Source: Aggregicoccus sp. 17bor-14
Lineage (GTDB): Bacteria; Myxococcota; Myxococcia; Myxococcales; Myxococcaceae
Assembly: GCF_009659535.1 (NCBI RefSeq)
Contig: NZ_VJZZ01000003.1
Location: 248,001 to 312,000 of the forward strand
Direction: 5' to 3'
DNA length: 64,000 nt
A program made the position numbers and the translations under genes. The notes under the pieces were generated by a model. The model made no database searches and was not told the origin of the DNA. It saw only the letters and a program-made list of their open reading frames with translations. Shown piece after piece: positions 34,386-42,463 of the stretch (its first letter is position 1; the number at the start of each line of letters is the position of its first letter).

Positions 34386-35149
34386 GCGCACGCAAGACGG
34401 TCGCGATCCACTGCTTCCAGGACGGCGCCGCCCCCTCCTTCTCCAGGTCGAAGGGCCACGCCATCGTGGCCGTGGACGTCATCCGGGCGACGACCACGGC
34501 CGTCACCGCCCTCGCCGCCGGCCGCCGCTGCTTCCCCGTCGCGACGGTGGACGCCGCGGTCCGGCGCGCCCGGCAGCTCGCGAGCCCGCTCCTGGTCGGC
34601 GAGCTCGGCGGGAACATGCCGTACGGCTTCGACCTCACCAACAGCCCGGCGGCGCTGGCGGCGCGCACGGACGTGGGGCGGCCCATGGTCCTGCTCTCCA
34701 CCTCCGGCACCCCGCTCATCTGCGCGCCCGGGACCTCGCAGCCGACCTATGTCGCGTGCCTGCGCAACTACCGGGTGCAGGCCCGGCACCTGGCGGCGCA
34801 CCACGACGCGGTCACCGTCATCGGCGCGGGGGCGCGCGGCGAGTTCCGCGAGGAGGATCAGCTGTGCTGCGCCTGGATCGCGGAGCAGCTGCTGCGCCTG
34901 GGCCACGAGCCGGAGGACGAGAGGACGCGGGCCCTGGTCGAGCGCTGGAGCGGAGCGCCGGTGGAGGCCCTCCTCTGCAGCGCGAGCGTGGCCTACCTGC
35001 GACGCACCGGCCAGCTCGCGGACCTGGAGTTCGTGCTGTCCCACGTCGACGACGTCGGCGAGGTGTACCGCCGCTGCGGGCGCGAGCTCGTGCGCGCGCC
35101 CGTCCTCCCCCTTCCGCTCACCCGGTCGCTCGAACATGCGCAGGCGTGA
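34382..35149 (+). CDS. comB: 2-phosphosulfolactate phosphatase (ComB family)
   Basis: The 255-aa protein is a ComB-family Mg-dependent phosphatase that turns phosphosulfolactate into 3-sulfolactate. Family signatures: AIVAVDVIRATTTAVTALAAG (acidic metal/catalytic segment), LVGELGGNMPYGFDLTNSP (the GE-G...GFD-NSP box), VLLSTSGTPLI, and VIGAGARGEFREEDQLCCAWIAE, matching the G-x-x-E-D-x-x-x-A block of the family. Length is as expected. Its ATG overlaps the comA stop, and its own stop overlaps the ATP-grasp gene by 14 nt, so all three are likely translationally coupled. Together with ComA it should make sulfolactate; the following ligase suggests this is an intermediate rather than the final product. 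Confidence 0.85.
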   Translation: MSARKTVAIHCFQDGAAPSFSRSKGHAIVAVDVIRATTTAVTALAAGRRCFPVATVDAAVRRARQLASPLLVGELGGNMPYGFDLTNSPAALAARTDVGRPMVLLSTSGTPLICAPGTSQPTYVACLRNYRVQARHLAAHHDAVTVIGAGARGEFREEDQLCCAWIAEQLLRLGHEPEDERTRALVERWSGAPVEALLCSASVAYLRRTGQLADLEFVLSHVDDVGEVYRRCGRELVRAPVLPLPLTRSLEHAQA

Positions 35150-36509
35150 GGCAGCGCCCGTGGACCTGGCCCCGGCGCCCCTGGACACCTCCGTCCCGGT
35201 GGTGGTCCTGTCCACGGGCTACTGCGGGATGGGCATCGCGCGCACCCTGGGGCGTCTCGGCGTCCGGATGCACGGCGTGCACCGCAGCGCGGATGCGCCC
35301 GCGGCCCACTCGCGCTACTGGCGGGAGCGGCTCACCTGGCCCTTCGACCCGGAGCGGGAGGGCGCGCTCGCGTGGCTGATCGGGATCGGCAGGCGCATCG
35401 GGGCGCGCCCCATCCTCATCCCCACCGACGACCGGGGCAGCATCTTCGTGAACGAGCACGCGGGCGCGCTGCGCGAGGTGTTCCGCTTCCCGGAGAAGCC
35501 CGCCGGCCTCGCGCGCACCCTCGCGAGCAAGAAGAGCATGTACCAGCTCTGCAAGCGGCTCTCGATCCCCACCCCCGAGACCGTCTTCCCGCGCTCGCGC
35601 GACGACGTGGCGGCGTACGCCCGCGCCGCGCGCTTCCCCGTGATGCTCAAGGGGATCGACACGGTCCTGCTCTACGAGCGCACCGGCACGCGGATGGTGG
35701 CCGTGCAGAGCGCCGACGAGCTGCTCTCGCTCTACGAGCGGATGGAGTCCCCCGAGGCGCCGAACCTGATGCTGCAGGAGCTCATCCCGGGAGGCTCCGA
35801 GCAGGTGTGGATGTTCAACGGCTACTTCGATGCGCAGTCCCGCTGCCTGTTCGGGCTCACCGGCAAGAAGCTGCGCCAGTACCCCGCGTACGCCGGCGTG
35901 ACCAGCCTGGGCGTCTGCGTGGCGAACGAGGCCGTCGCGCGCCAGACCTGCGAGCTCATGCGGGCGGTGGGCTACCGCGGCATCCTGGACATCGGCTTCA
36001 AGTTCGACGCGCGCACGGGCGAGTACAAGCTCCTGGACGTCAACCCGCGGGTCGGCGCGACGTTCCGGCTCTTCGTCGACTCCGCCGGCATGGACGTCGT
36101 GCGGGCGCTGTACCTGGACCTCACGGGGCAGCGCGTCCTGCCGGGCCGTCCGCTCGAGGGACGCAAGTGGATCGTGGAGCCCTACGATCTCTCCTCCTCC
36201 GTGCGCTACCTGCGCGACGGGGTCATCGGCCCGCGCGAGTGGGCCCGCTCCTTCCGCGGGCTCCAGGAGGGCGCCCTGTTCGCGTGGGACGACTTGGGTC
36301 CCCTGTTCGCCGCAGGGGGGCGTTCGTTGAGCCGGGGACTGCGCAGGCTGCGCGCGGGCATGGCCCCGGCGCTGCCGCCACGCCGCCGGGTGCAACAGCT
36401 CACGGAGGCTCACGGGGCTGCGGTCCTCCAGCCAGCCCGTCCCCGGCCCTCCCCTCTGCCGGCGCCAGCGGGGACGGGGGGCCGGCGCGCGCGCCCCAGC
36501 GGCGCTTGA
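35136..36509 (+). CDS. ATP-grasp carboxylate ligase
   Basis: This 457-aa ATP-grasp enzyme has an N-terminal preATP-grasp segment (VPVVVLSTGYCGMGIARTLGRLGVRMHGV), lid and adenine-binding strands (FPVMLKGIDTVLLYERTGTRMV, LMLQELIPGGSEQVWMFNGYF) and the metal-binding C-terminal sheet (GILDIGFKFDARTGEYKLLDVNPRVGATF) with the usual D-x-N-P-R. It therefore activates a carboxylate as acyl-phosphate and joins it to an amine, thiol or alcohol; it resembles carboxylate-amine ligases of polysaccharide and natural-product clusters. Coupled to comB, sulfolactate is an obvious candidate acid, but that is inference. The tail after residue 410 is Arg/Pro-rich and low complexity. ATG 35136 gives a 14-nt overlap with comB; GTG 35160 in frame is an alternative. 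Confidence 0.85.
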   Translation: MRRREAAPVDLAPAPLDTSVPVVVLSTGYCGMGIARTLGRLGVRMHGVHRSADAPAAHSRYWRERLTWPFDPEREGALAWLIGIGRRIGARPILIPTDDRGSIFVNEHAGALREVFRFPEKPAGLARTLASKKSMYQLCKRLSIPTPETVFPRSRDDVAAYARAARFPVMLKGIDTVLLYERTGTRMVAVQSADELLSLYERMESPEAPNLMLQELIPGGSEQVWMFNGYFDAQSRCLFGLTGKKLRQYPAYAGVTSLGVCVANEAVARQTCELMRAVGYRGILDIGFKFDARTGEYKLLDVNPRVGATFRLFVDSAGMDVVRALYLDLTGQRVLPGRPLEGRKWIVEPYDLSSSVRYLRDGVIGPREWARSFRGLQEGALFAWDDLGPLFAAGGRSLSRGLRRLRAGMAPALPPRRRVQQLTEAHGAAVLQPARPRPSPLPAPAGTGGRRARPSGA

Positions 36510-36735
36510 AGGTGGCGCGGTGCGCCTCCCACCACTCGCGCCACTCGCGGATGGCGGCCTCGCGCTCGGCCCGCGGACCCGCGGGCTGGAAGTGGAGTCA
36601 GGTGCTGGTGGCGTCGCGCAACACCATCTCCGCGAGGAAGCGCGTGCGCAGGTCCTCGCTCTCCAGGAGCGCGATGAGCTCGGGAATGGTGCGCGCTCCG
36701 AGCGCCGCGCGGTCGTGGGCAAAGGTGTCGTCCAT
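36510..36735 (-). pseudogene. Broken small HEAT-like protein gene
   Basis: From ATG 36735 the minus strand encodes MDDTFAHDRAALGARTIPEL and continues with IALLESEDLRTRFLAEMVLRDATST, a clear helical HEAT-like unit. After 45 codons a TGA (36598-36600) interrupts it. The same frame continues in coding style with FQPAGPRAEREAAIREWREWWEAHR, the kind of tail these small HEAT proteins carry. A single nonsense change seems to have broken the gene. The 3' end runs up to or into the ATP-grasp gene on the other strand, so its exact end is unclear. The remaining gap to 36877 shows no gene. Confidence 0.6.
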
Positions 36736-36877
36736 GCGGGGAGGGTAATGCCCGCGCGGGGCGCCTGCCGGCCGGCCGCCACCGCGTGGCGGTGTTCGTG
36801 CTCGATGCCGCGCTGCAGCTCGTGCTCGCCGGCGCCTGGGGGCTGCGAGGGAGAGCGCTGCGCGTTAGGCCTGGAGG

Positions 36878-37288
<411 letters not shown>

Positions 37289-37305
37289 GCCGGGAGTCAG
37301 ACGGT

Positions 37306-37340
37306 CTCGGCTGCAGGTCCGCGCGCCCTGCAGTGCCGAG
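37306..37340. terminator. Hairpin between convergent genes
   Basis: CTCGGC-TGCAGG (37306-37317) pairs with CCTGCA (37327-37332) and, after a 2-nt bulge, GCCGAG (37335-37340). It lies in the 77-bp space between the convergent DUF2256/DUF3253 gene and the minus-strand membrane protein gene, the expected site for a shared terminator. No T-run follows. Confidence 0.5.
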
Positions 37341-37365
37341 AACCGGCGTGACGCGCCCCGCCGCT

Positions 37366-37974
37366 CTATCCGGTGACGAGGTCGCGCAGGCGCAGCACGT
37401 CGTCCAGGACGGGCTGCAGCACCTCGGGGCGCTCGTACACGTCGGAAGGCATTCCCGTGAGCTCCATGACCCACTGAACGGAGGGGGCCCGTCCGGCCTC
37501 GATCCGCACCTCGCGCTTGACCTTCACGGTCGAGTACGCGCGGGGAAAGACGCGCGGAAGGTACGCCGCGAGCTCCGGGTCGGACAGCTTGCGCGCAATG
37601 GCAGCGTGCGCCGGCCCGGTGACGAGCAGCCGGGTGGTGCCCGCGGTGACCCAGCTGTGCCGCGCAGGAACGGAGAAGGCGTACACGTATTTGACTGCCT
37701 CGGCTGGCGCGATCACGGCCCCTGGACCGCCATCCAGATCGAGCACCAGGCTGCAGTAGTAGCCACCACCGCCGACTCCCCCGCCGCCCGCCAGCCGGCG
37801 CAGCGTGCACCGGGCCCCGCCGTAGCGAAAGGACACCGCGTCGGTCAGCCAGGAGGTCGTGCCCTGAAAGTGCGCGGCGAGCGGCGCGGCCTGCTGCCTT
37901 GCCCTGCGGGTGAGGAGCACGAAGACGAGGCCGATGGGCGCGAAGATGATGAGCGACAAGGGGAGCGAGATCAC
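37366..37974 (-). CDS. Membrane-anchored protein of unknown function
   Basis: The 202-aa product has one N-terminal transmembrane segment (LPLSLIIFAPIGLVFVLLTRRARQQ) and a globular rest with a Gly-rich loop (RRLAGGGGVGGGGYYC), a strand SLVLDLDGG, and a helix ARKLSDPELAAYLPRVFPRAY. The C-terminal part ends PEVLQPVLDDVLRLRDLV. I do not recognise the family; the layout resembles other membrane-tethered proteins with one soluble domain in the cytoplasm. GTG 37974 is used because GGAG lies at proper spacing and the anchor starts right there. It stands between a convergent and a divergent neighbour, so it is a single-gene unit. Confidence 0.7.
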   Translation of the reverse strand: MISLPLSLIIFAPIGLVFVLLTRRARQQAAPLAAHFQGTTSWLTDAVSFRYGGARCTLRRLAGGGGVGGGGYYCSLVLDLDGGPGAVIAPAEAVKYVYAFSVPARHSWVTAGTTRLLVTGPAHAAIARKLSDPELAAYLPRVFPRAYSTVKVKREVRIEAGRAPSVQWVMELTGMPSDVYERPEVLQPVLDDVLRLRDLVTG

Positions 37975-38144
37975 AGCCGGCTTCTCCGTTTCCAGGGGTC
38001 AGCCCCGGAGGGCGCCCGCTGCCACCTTGGCACTGACCTCCCGGACAAACCAATGCCCTTGCTGCTCCGTATGAGCGACAAGGAGGCGCGCCAGGGCGGG
38101 CGCCGGACCCCGCCCTCGAGCGGAACGAAAAGGTGGATGGACAC

Positions 38145-39047
38145 GTGACTCAGCCCATTGTTGCGCTCGCGGGTAGCACGGGGGATCTCGGTGAGCGGCT
38201 GTGCAAGGCCCTGGTCGCACGCGGTGCCTCGGTGAGGGCGCTGCTGCGCCCGGAGGCTGCCGAGGCGGACGCAGCCCGGCTCCTCGAGCTCGGCGCCACG
38301 CCGGTGCGTGCAGACCCGCAGGACGTCGCCGCCCTGGCGACCGCGCTCGAGGGCGCCTCGTGCGTCGTCTCGGCGCTCAACGGGCTGCGCGAGGTCATCG
38401 TCGGGCGTCAGGGCGTGTTGCTCGATGCGGCGGTCCGGGCGGGCGTCCCGCGCTTCATCCCCTCCGACTACGCAGCGGACTTCACGAAGACGCGGCCGGG
38501 GGACAACCGCAACTTCGACCTGCGCCGGGAGTTCATGGCGCGCGCGGACCGCGCTCCCCTGCAGGTGACGTCCATCCTCAACGGCGCCTTCATGGACATG
38601 CTGGGCCGCGAGATGCCGCTCATCCAGCCCGCCATCCACCGCGTCCTCTACTGGCAGGACGCGGACCAGCTCCTCGACTTCACGGCGAAGGACGACGTCG
38701 CCGCGTACACCGCCGCCGTGGCGACGGACGCGCGGACGGCGCCGCGCTTCCTGCGCATCGCGGGCGAGAGCCTCAGCGCGCGCGGCCTCGCCGCGGCGGT
38801 GAGCGAGGTGAGCGGCGAGCGCTACCGCACGCTCTGGGCGGGAAACCTCGCCACGCTGGGACTGATGATCCGCGTCGCGAAGCGCCTTGCGCCCCAGCCC
38901 GACGCGGTGTTTCCGCCCTGGCAGGGCATGCAGTACTCACGCGACATGTTCAGCGGCCGGGGCAAGCTCCAGCCGCTCGACAACGCGCGCTATCCCGAGC
39001 TGCGCTGGACCTCCGTGCGGCAGCTGCTCGCGCAGAGGCCGCGGTGA
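38145..39047 (+). CDS. NmrA-like NAD(P)-binding oxidoreductase
   Basis: The 300-aa protein is an atypical short-chain dehydrogenase of the NmrA/isoflavone-reductase type. It has the nucleotide loop VALAGSTGDLGERLCKAL at the very start, then RALLRPE, a D-P-Q-D segment, VVSALNG, and FIPSDYAADFTKTRPG. The position of the usual catalytic Tyr-x3-Lys is not obviously filled, so it may sense rather than convert dinucleotides, or reduce an unknown substrate. GTG 38145 puts the Rossmann strand near the N-terminus; an in-frame GTG at 38133 is the alternative. Single-gene unit, divergent from the membrane protein. Confidence 0.82.
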   Translation: MTQPIVALAGSTGDLGERLCKALVARGASVRALLRPEAAEADAARLLELGATPVRADPQDVAALATALEGASCVVSALNGLREVIVGRQGVLLDAAVRAGVPRFIPSDYAADFTKTRPGDNRNFDLRREFMARADRAPLQVTSILNGAFMDMLGREMPLIQPAIHRVLYWQDADQLLDFTAKDDVAAYTAAVATDARTAPRFLRIAGESLSARGLAAAVSEVSGERYRTLWAGNLATLGLMIRVAKRLAPQPDAVFPPWQGMQYSRDMFSGRGKLQPLDNARYPELRWTSVRQLLAQRPR

Positions 39048-39074
39048 CTTCACGGCACGGATGCCTCGGCGCTG

Positions 39075-39833
39075 TCACGCCTCCGAATCGAAGGTGATTC
39101 GGACACCGTCGCGTCCGATGGCCTTGCGCGCCAGCTCTGTGGCGGTGGCGAGGTCGAGGTTGAGAAGGCGTGCGACCTCGGAGATCGCGATGCCGGGCCG
39201 CGCCCTCGCGAGGTCCGCAATCGTCGCGTTCATCGACGACGTCATCGGCTCGGCGAAGCGAACCCTCCTTCCCCTGTCGAACCCGATCCGGAGCAGCGTC
39301 TCGTAAGCATCGAAGTCGCTCGGCCACTGCTGCTGCGCGACGATGTCTTGCAGCTGGCGTGCATCCAGGCGCAGCATGCAGAAGACGTCGTTCTGTCGCT
39401 CCTCCTGCCCGATGAGCCAGCCCTGACCGCACAAGCGGCAGCGCGCGGCCCACAGCCACCAATACGGGTCCCCCCGCTGCGCGACCTGCTCCAGGCTGCG
39501 AAAGACGTCGCCATCCGACCACTCCCGCCCCGCCTCGAACGCGGGTGCCGGTGCCTGGAAGTGCCCCATGTCCACGACGTCGAGCGTCCTCAGCCGGATG
39601 CAGCAGCAGTCGGGCGAGGGACGCCCCCGGGCGTGGGCCGCGAGCGCGCACCGCAGAGACCAGACTTCCGCCCGGTCGGTGAAGTGGGTCGAGATGGCCA
39701 TCAGGAAGAGCGCCTGCCCCAGCTCGCTCTCGAGCCGCGGCTCGGCGTAGACCCACCTCTCGAACTCGGGCACGGGAACGTCGCCTCGAACGAAGGCCCA
39801 GAGCCGCTCGGTGATGTCGTCGGGGGTTCGCAT
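39075..39833 (-). CDS. Protein of unknown function with a CxxC and a helical C-terminus
   Basis: The 252-aa soluble protein starts MRTPDDITERLWAFVRGDVP. It has Trp/Tyr-rich segments (FERWVYAEPRLESELGQALF, GDPYWWLWAARCRLCGQGWL) with a Cys-x-x-Cys pair, a Cys-Cys-Cys cluster (PDCCCIRLRTLD), and a C-terminal part IADLARARPGIAISEVARLL followed by LDLATATELARKAIG that could be a helix-turn-helix-like hairpin. I do not recognise the family; the small size and aromatic N-terminal domain recall immunity proteins, but no toxin gene is nearby. ATG 39833 is the only good start. Convergent with the NmrA-like gene. Confidence 0.65.
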   Translation of the reverse strand: MRTPDDITERLWAFVRGDVPVPEFERWVYAEPRLESELGQALFLMAISTHFTDRAEVWSLRCALAAHARGRPSPDCCCIRLRTLDVVDMGHFQAPAPAFEAGREWSDGDVFRSLEQVAQRGDPYWWLWAARCRLCGQGWLIGQEERQNDVFCMLRLDARQLQDIVAQQQWPSDFDAYETLLRIGFDRGRRVRFAEPMTSSMNATIADLARARPGIAISEVARLLNLDLATATELARKAIGRDGVRITFDSEA

Positions 39834-39913
39834 TGCCAGCTCGCGGGGAGCATAGGACGAGGAGCCCCTGGGCGAGGGACTGCAGATGGCGCCCGTGGCC
39901 GCACCGGGAGGTG

Positions 39914-40294
39914 TCAGGGCCGGGCCACCGAGGACGGCGCCGCTGAAGGCACCTGCGAGGTGAGGGCGCGCAGCTCGCCGGCCAGGCGGGCCGAGTCGTG
40001 GTCCGGCCCCACGCCCTCGATGAGGAGGAGCTCGCCCTCGAGGTGGCGCGTGCGCAGTGGGAGGATGTGCCGGTAGGCCGGCGAGTCGTACCAGGCGCGC
40101 GCGGCCGCCATGGTGGGGAACTCGATGAGCACGGGCGTACCCTGCCAGGTCCCCTCCTTCACCTCCGGCGCAGCGCCGTGGATGCGGAAGCGCCCGCCGA
40201 AGGGGTCCAGCGTCGCCTGGATCCTCTCCATGTACTCGAACACCTCCGGGTGGGGCTGGGCGCTGCGCAGGTGCGCCAGGGCAAATGCGGTCAT
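39914..40294 (-). CDS. DUF1330 family protein
   Basis: This 126-aa dimeric alpha+beta-barrel type protein starts MTAFALAHLRSAQPHPEVFEYM and includes the DUF1330 core: IQATLDPFGGRFRIHGAAPEV, then PVLIEFPTMAAARAWYDSPAY and HILPLRTRHLEGELLLIEG. The W-Y-D-S-x-x-Y segment is the most conserved part of the family. DUF1330 proteins are small, cytoplasmic and of unknown activity. ATG 40294 has GGAGAG 6 nt upstream, so the start is firm; the frame extends further upstream but without support. The C-terminus is a short Ser/Ala/Pro tail. Confidence 0.85.
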   Translation of the reverse strand: MTAFALAHLRSAQPHPEVFEYMERIQATLDPFGGRFRIHGAAPEVKEGTWQGTPVLIEFPTMAAARAWYDSPAYRHILPLRTRHLEGELLLIEGVGPDHDSARLAGELRALTSQVPSAAPSSVARP

Positions 40295-40531
40295 GGTTCT
40301 CTCCTTCGCTCCTTCGGACGCCGGCAGGGGCGCCGCTGTCCGGAGCTGCGCCTGAACATGCGCCACGCGGGGAGCCCGGGCGATGACCTGCAAGGTAAGG
40401 CCGGCTCGTTCGAGCTCAGCGCCGCGCCTGGCGCATCCCTTTGGACACGCGCTGTGCGGCGGCGGTCACTCTCTCGGCAGATGTCGGCCCCGCTCGAGGC
40501 CGCTCGGGCATGGTTCCCTCACGAGGTGACG

Positions 40532-41074
40532 ATGGACGGAGTGAGGGCACTGCCGAGGAGCGCCTTCGGGCTTCTTTGCCTGACGTCGTACCTCGCGTGC
40601 GAACCACAGGAGGCGCCTGACTCGCGCGAAGTGGCCGAGCCGCGAGGAGTCCTGGCCGTCGCAAGCGCGAGCGCACAATGGTTGCGTGACCGCTACGCAG
40701 CCCATCTCTGCGAGCGCGACGGAGGGAGCTGGGACTCAGAGGACGGCTACTGCGCTGGCCCCGCATGGTGTGAGGCGGCCGGAGGCACTTTCATCCGCGA
40801 AGCTCCGGGTTACGTCTGCGAGAGCAGCCGCGCGGGTCCTGCCTGCGGGACCGACAACGACTGCGCCGCGGGAGCGGAGTGCATGCGCCACCACGGTGGC
40901 TTCGCGGGCGGGATGACCGAGCGTCGCACGTGCGAGGTGCCGTGTGCTGCGGACGGGGCCTGCCCATCGCGGATGAGCTGCGTCCACCACCTGTGTGGCG
41001 GCCCGAGGTCGAGGACCTCGAGCGGTGCTGTCTGCGCCCCATGGTTGGACGCGCCGCGCGGCGCTGCGAAGTGA
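40532..41074 (+). CDS. Secreted Cys-rich protein
   Basis: The 180-aa product has an N-terminal hydrophobic stretch (SAFGLLCLTSYLACEPQ) that looks like an export signal and may be a lipoprotein signal, although the residue three before the Cys is Tyr. The mature part is Cys-rich (AHLCERDGGSW, then GYCAGPAWCEAAGGTF), followed by a compact knot-like module (PACGTDNDCAAGAECM, then CEVPCAADGACPSRMSCV and HHLCGG) in which Cys occur every 4-7 residues. Such modules are common in myxobacterial secreted proteins. ATG 40532 with GAGG at 7 nt is the best start. Function unknown. Confidence 0.7.
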   Translation: MDGVRALPRSAFGLLCLTSYLACEPQEAPDSREVAEPRGVLAVASASAQWLRDRYAAHLCERDGGSWDSEDGYCAGPAWCEAAGGTFIREAPGYVCESSRAGPACGTDNDCAAGAECMRHHGGFAGGMTERRTCEVPCAADGACPSRMSCVHHLCGGPRSRTSSGAVCAPWLDAPRGAAK

Positions 41075-41112
41075 GGGCCCCGAGCGCGAAGTTCCCGCGC
41101 CGGAATACGGCC

Positions 41113-41481
41113 TCAGCGCCGCGCCTGGCGCACGTGCCAGCACACGCCGGCCAGGTCGATGAGGTGCAGCTCGCGGCCCCACGGGAAGTCGGTGGGCGCT
41201 CGCAGCTGCACTCCCGGGAAGCGCTCGGGCAGCTGCTTCTGCGCGAGCGCCGCCGCGTAGGCCTCGAGGTCCTCCACCTCGTAGACGATCATCTGCTGCG
41301 CGGCCCACTGCGCCCCGCTGTGCTCCTGCAGGATGAAGTACGCGCCGCCGAAGCGCAGGCCGGCGTAGCCGCCCTCCTGCCACTCCGGCGCGAAGCCCAG
41401 CTCGGCGAAGAGCGCGAGCGCCTGCGCGAAGTCGGGCCCCGAGGGGGCGAAGGGATAGAGGGACGTCGCGCGCACCGTCAT
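41113..41481 (-). CDS. VOC-superfamily (glyoxalase-like) protein
   Basis: This 122-aa single-module vicinal-oxygen-chelate protein has paired beta-alpha-beta-beta-beta units: ALFAELGFAPEWQEGGYAGL and FGGAYFILQEHSG form the first, and VYEVEDLEAYAAALAQKQLPERFP and ELHLIDLAGVCWHVRQ the second. The final H-L-I-D-x-x-G-V strand is the usual metal-side end of these proteins, but the Glu that completes most metal sites is not obvious, so it may be a binding protein rather than an enzyme. Its start overlaps the stop of the acyl-CoA-binding gene (ATGA), so the two are coupled. Confidence 0.82.
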   Translation of the reverse strand: MTVRATSLYPFAPSGPDFAQALALFAELGFAPEWQEGGYAGLRFGGAYFILQEHSGAQWAAQQMIVYEVEDLEAYAAALAQKQLPERFPGVQLRAPTDFPWGRELHLIDLAGVCWHVRQARR

Positions 41482-41735
41482 GAGGCGAGCAGCCTGTCGA
41501 CGAGCGCGACGTAGCGCCTCATCGCCTCCTCGCGGCCCACGCCCTTCATCCCCGTCCAGGCGTCGAACTTCGCGCGGCCCTTGAGGTCCAGCATGCCAGG
41601 GCGCTTGCCCTGCACGTCGCCTTCCGTGCCCTGCTTGTAGAGCGCGTACAGCTCCAGCAGCGTGTCGTTGGAGGGACGGGTGCGGAGCGTCTTCACCCGC
41701 TGCTGCGCCGACGCGAAGTCTTCCGGGAGGGCCAT
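41478..41735 (-). CDS. Acyl-CoA-binding protein
   Basis: The 85-aa four-helix protein has the whole ACBP signature: FASAQQRVKTLRTRPSNDTL, LLELYALYKQGTEGDVQG (the Y-x-x-Y-K-Q-x-T-x-G-D motif that binds the CoA phosphates) and KFDAWTGMKGVGREEAMRRYVALV. Size matches eukaryotic ACBP, which keeps long-chain acyl-CoA soluble in the cytoplasm. ACBP is uncommon in bacteria but recurrent in myxobacteria. ATG 41735 is the natural start; GGGAGG lies 4 nt upstream on the coding strand's opposite side only, so the ribosome site is weak. Coupled to the VOC gene by a 4-nt overlap. Confidence 0.93.
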   Translation of the reverse strand: MALPEDFASAQQRVKTLRTRPSNDTLLELYALYKQGTEGDVQGKRPGMLDLKGRAKFDAWTGMKGVGREEAMRRYVALVDRLLAS

Positions 41736-41801
41736 GCGCCCATCTTGCCTCGCCGGCGCCGGCTTTGCGTCCCCCCTTGCGTCCTGGCCTATCGTGGCCG
41801 C

Positions 41802-42338
41802 GTGACTCCGCGCCTCGTCTTTCAACCCACCATGCAGAGCCTGCTGCATGCGCTCGGCCCCCGGCTCGACGCCGGCTGCGCGGCGCGGCTGCTCCAGGTG
41901 GGGGTGAACACGGAGGCCCCGCTGCTGGACGCCTACCCCGTCTCCGTCTTCGCTGCCGCGCTGCGCGTAGCGGCCGGGGCGCTGGCGCCCGGACTCCCGG
42001 AGGAGGAGGGCGTGCGGCGCGTGGGCCGCTGCTTCGTCCAGCGCTTCAGCGAGACGCGGCTCGGCCGCGCGGGGCTCACCCTGGCGAGGCTGATGGGCCC
42101 CGAGTACCTCGTGCGCCACTTCGGCCAGGCCATCCGCCTGGGCGACAACTACACGCAGGTGCACGCGCAGCAGCAGGCGCCGCGGCACTTCCTGGTGACG
42201 GTGCATCCCGCGCAGCTGCCCGGCTTCTACGTGGGCTTGTTCGAGGAGGGCCTGCGCGCCCTGGGCGCGAGCGCGGTGGAGGCCCAGCTGCACGCGCTGC
42301 ACGGCGAGGGCTTCGTCTTCTCGGTTCGCTGGAGCTGA
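41802..42338 (+). CDS. TIGR02265 / DUF2378 family protein
   Basis: The 178-aa protein belongs to the Myxococcus/Stigmatella paralogous family TIGR02265 (DUF2378), present in many copies per genome in Myxococcaceae. It shows the family's pattern: an N-terminal helix, a 'LLDAYPVSVFAAALRVAAG' segment, EEGVRRVGRCFVQRF, LARLMGPEYLVRHFGQA, RLGDNYTQVHAQQ, and a C-terminal sheet HFLVTVHPAQLPGFYVGLFEEGL. Function is unknown; some family members are linked to heme-NO-binding-like folds, and the layout here is compatible. GTG 41802 is preferred to the longer frame; TATCGT 6 nt upstream could be a -10 for a leaderless mRNA. This gene is the best marker of the host lineage in the window. Confidence 0.8.
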   Translation: MTPRLVFQPTMQSLLHALGPRLDAGCAARLLQVGVNTEAPLLDAYPVSVFAAALRVAAGALAPGLPEEEGVRRVGRCFVQRFSETRLGRAGLTLARLMGPEYLVRHFGQAIRLGDNYTQVHAQQQAPRHFLVTVHPAQLPGFYVGLFEEGLRALGASAVEAQLHALHGEGFVFSVRWS

Positions 42339-42463
42339 GCGGGGCGAGCAGCCCGCGGGCCCCACCTGCCGCTTCGAGAACGGGCGCTGCGCCGCCCGGA
42401 CGCTTGCGCGGCGCTTGCTTCCGGAGCCCTCTTGGGCCCTAGTGCCCCCCGCCCCCGCGTCAC

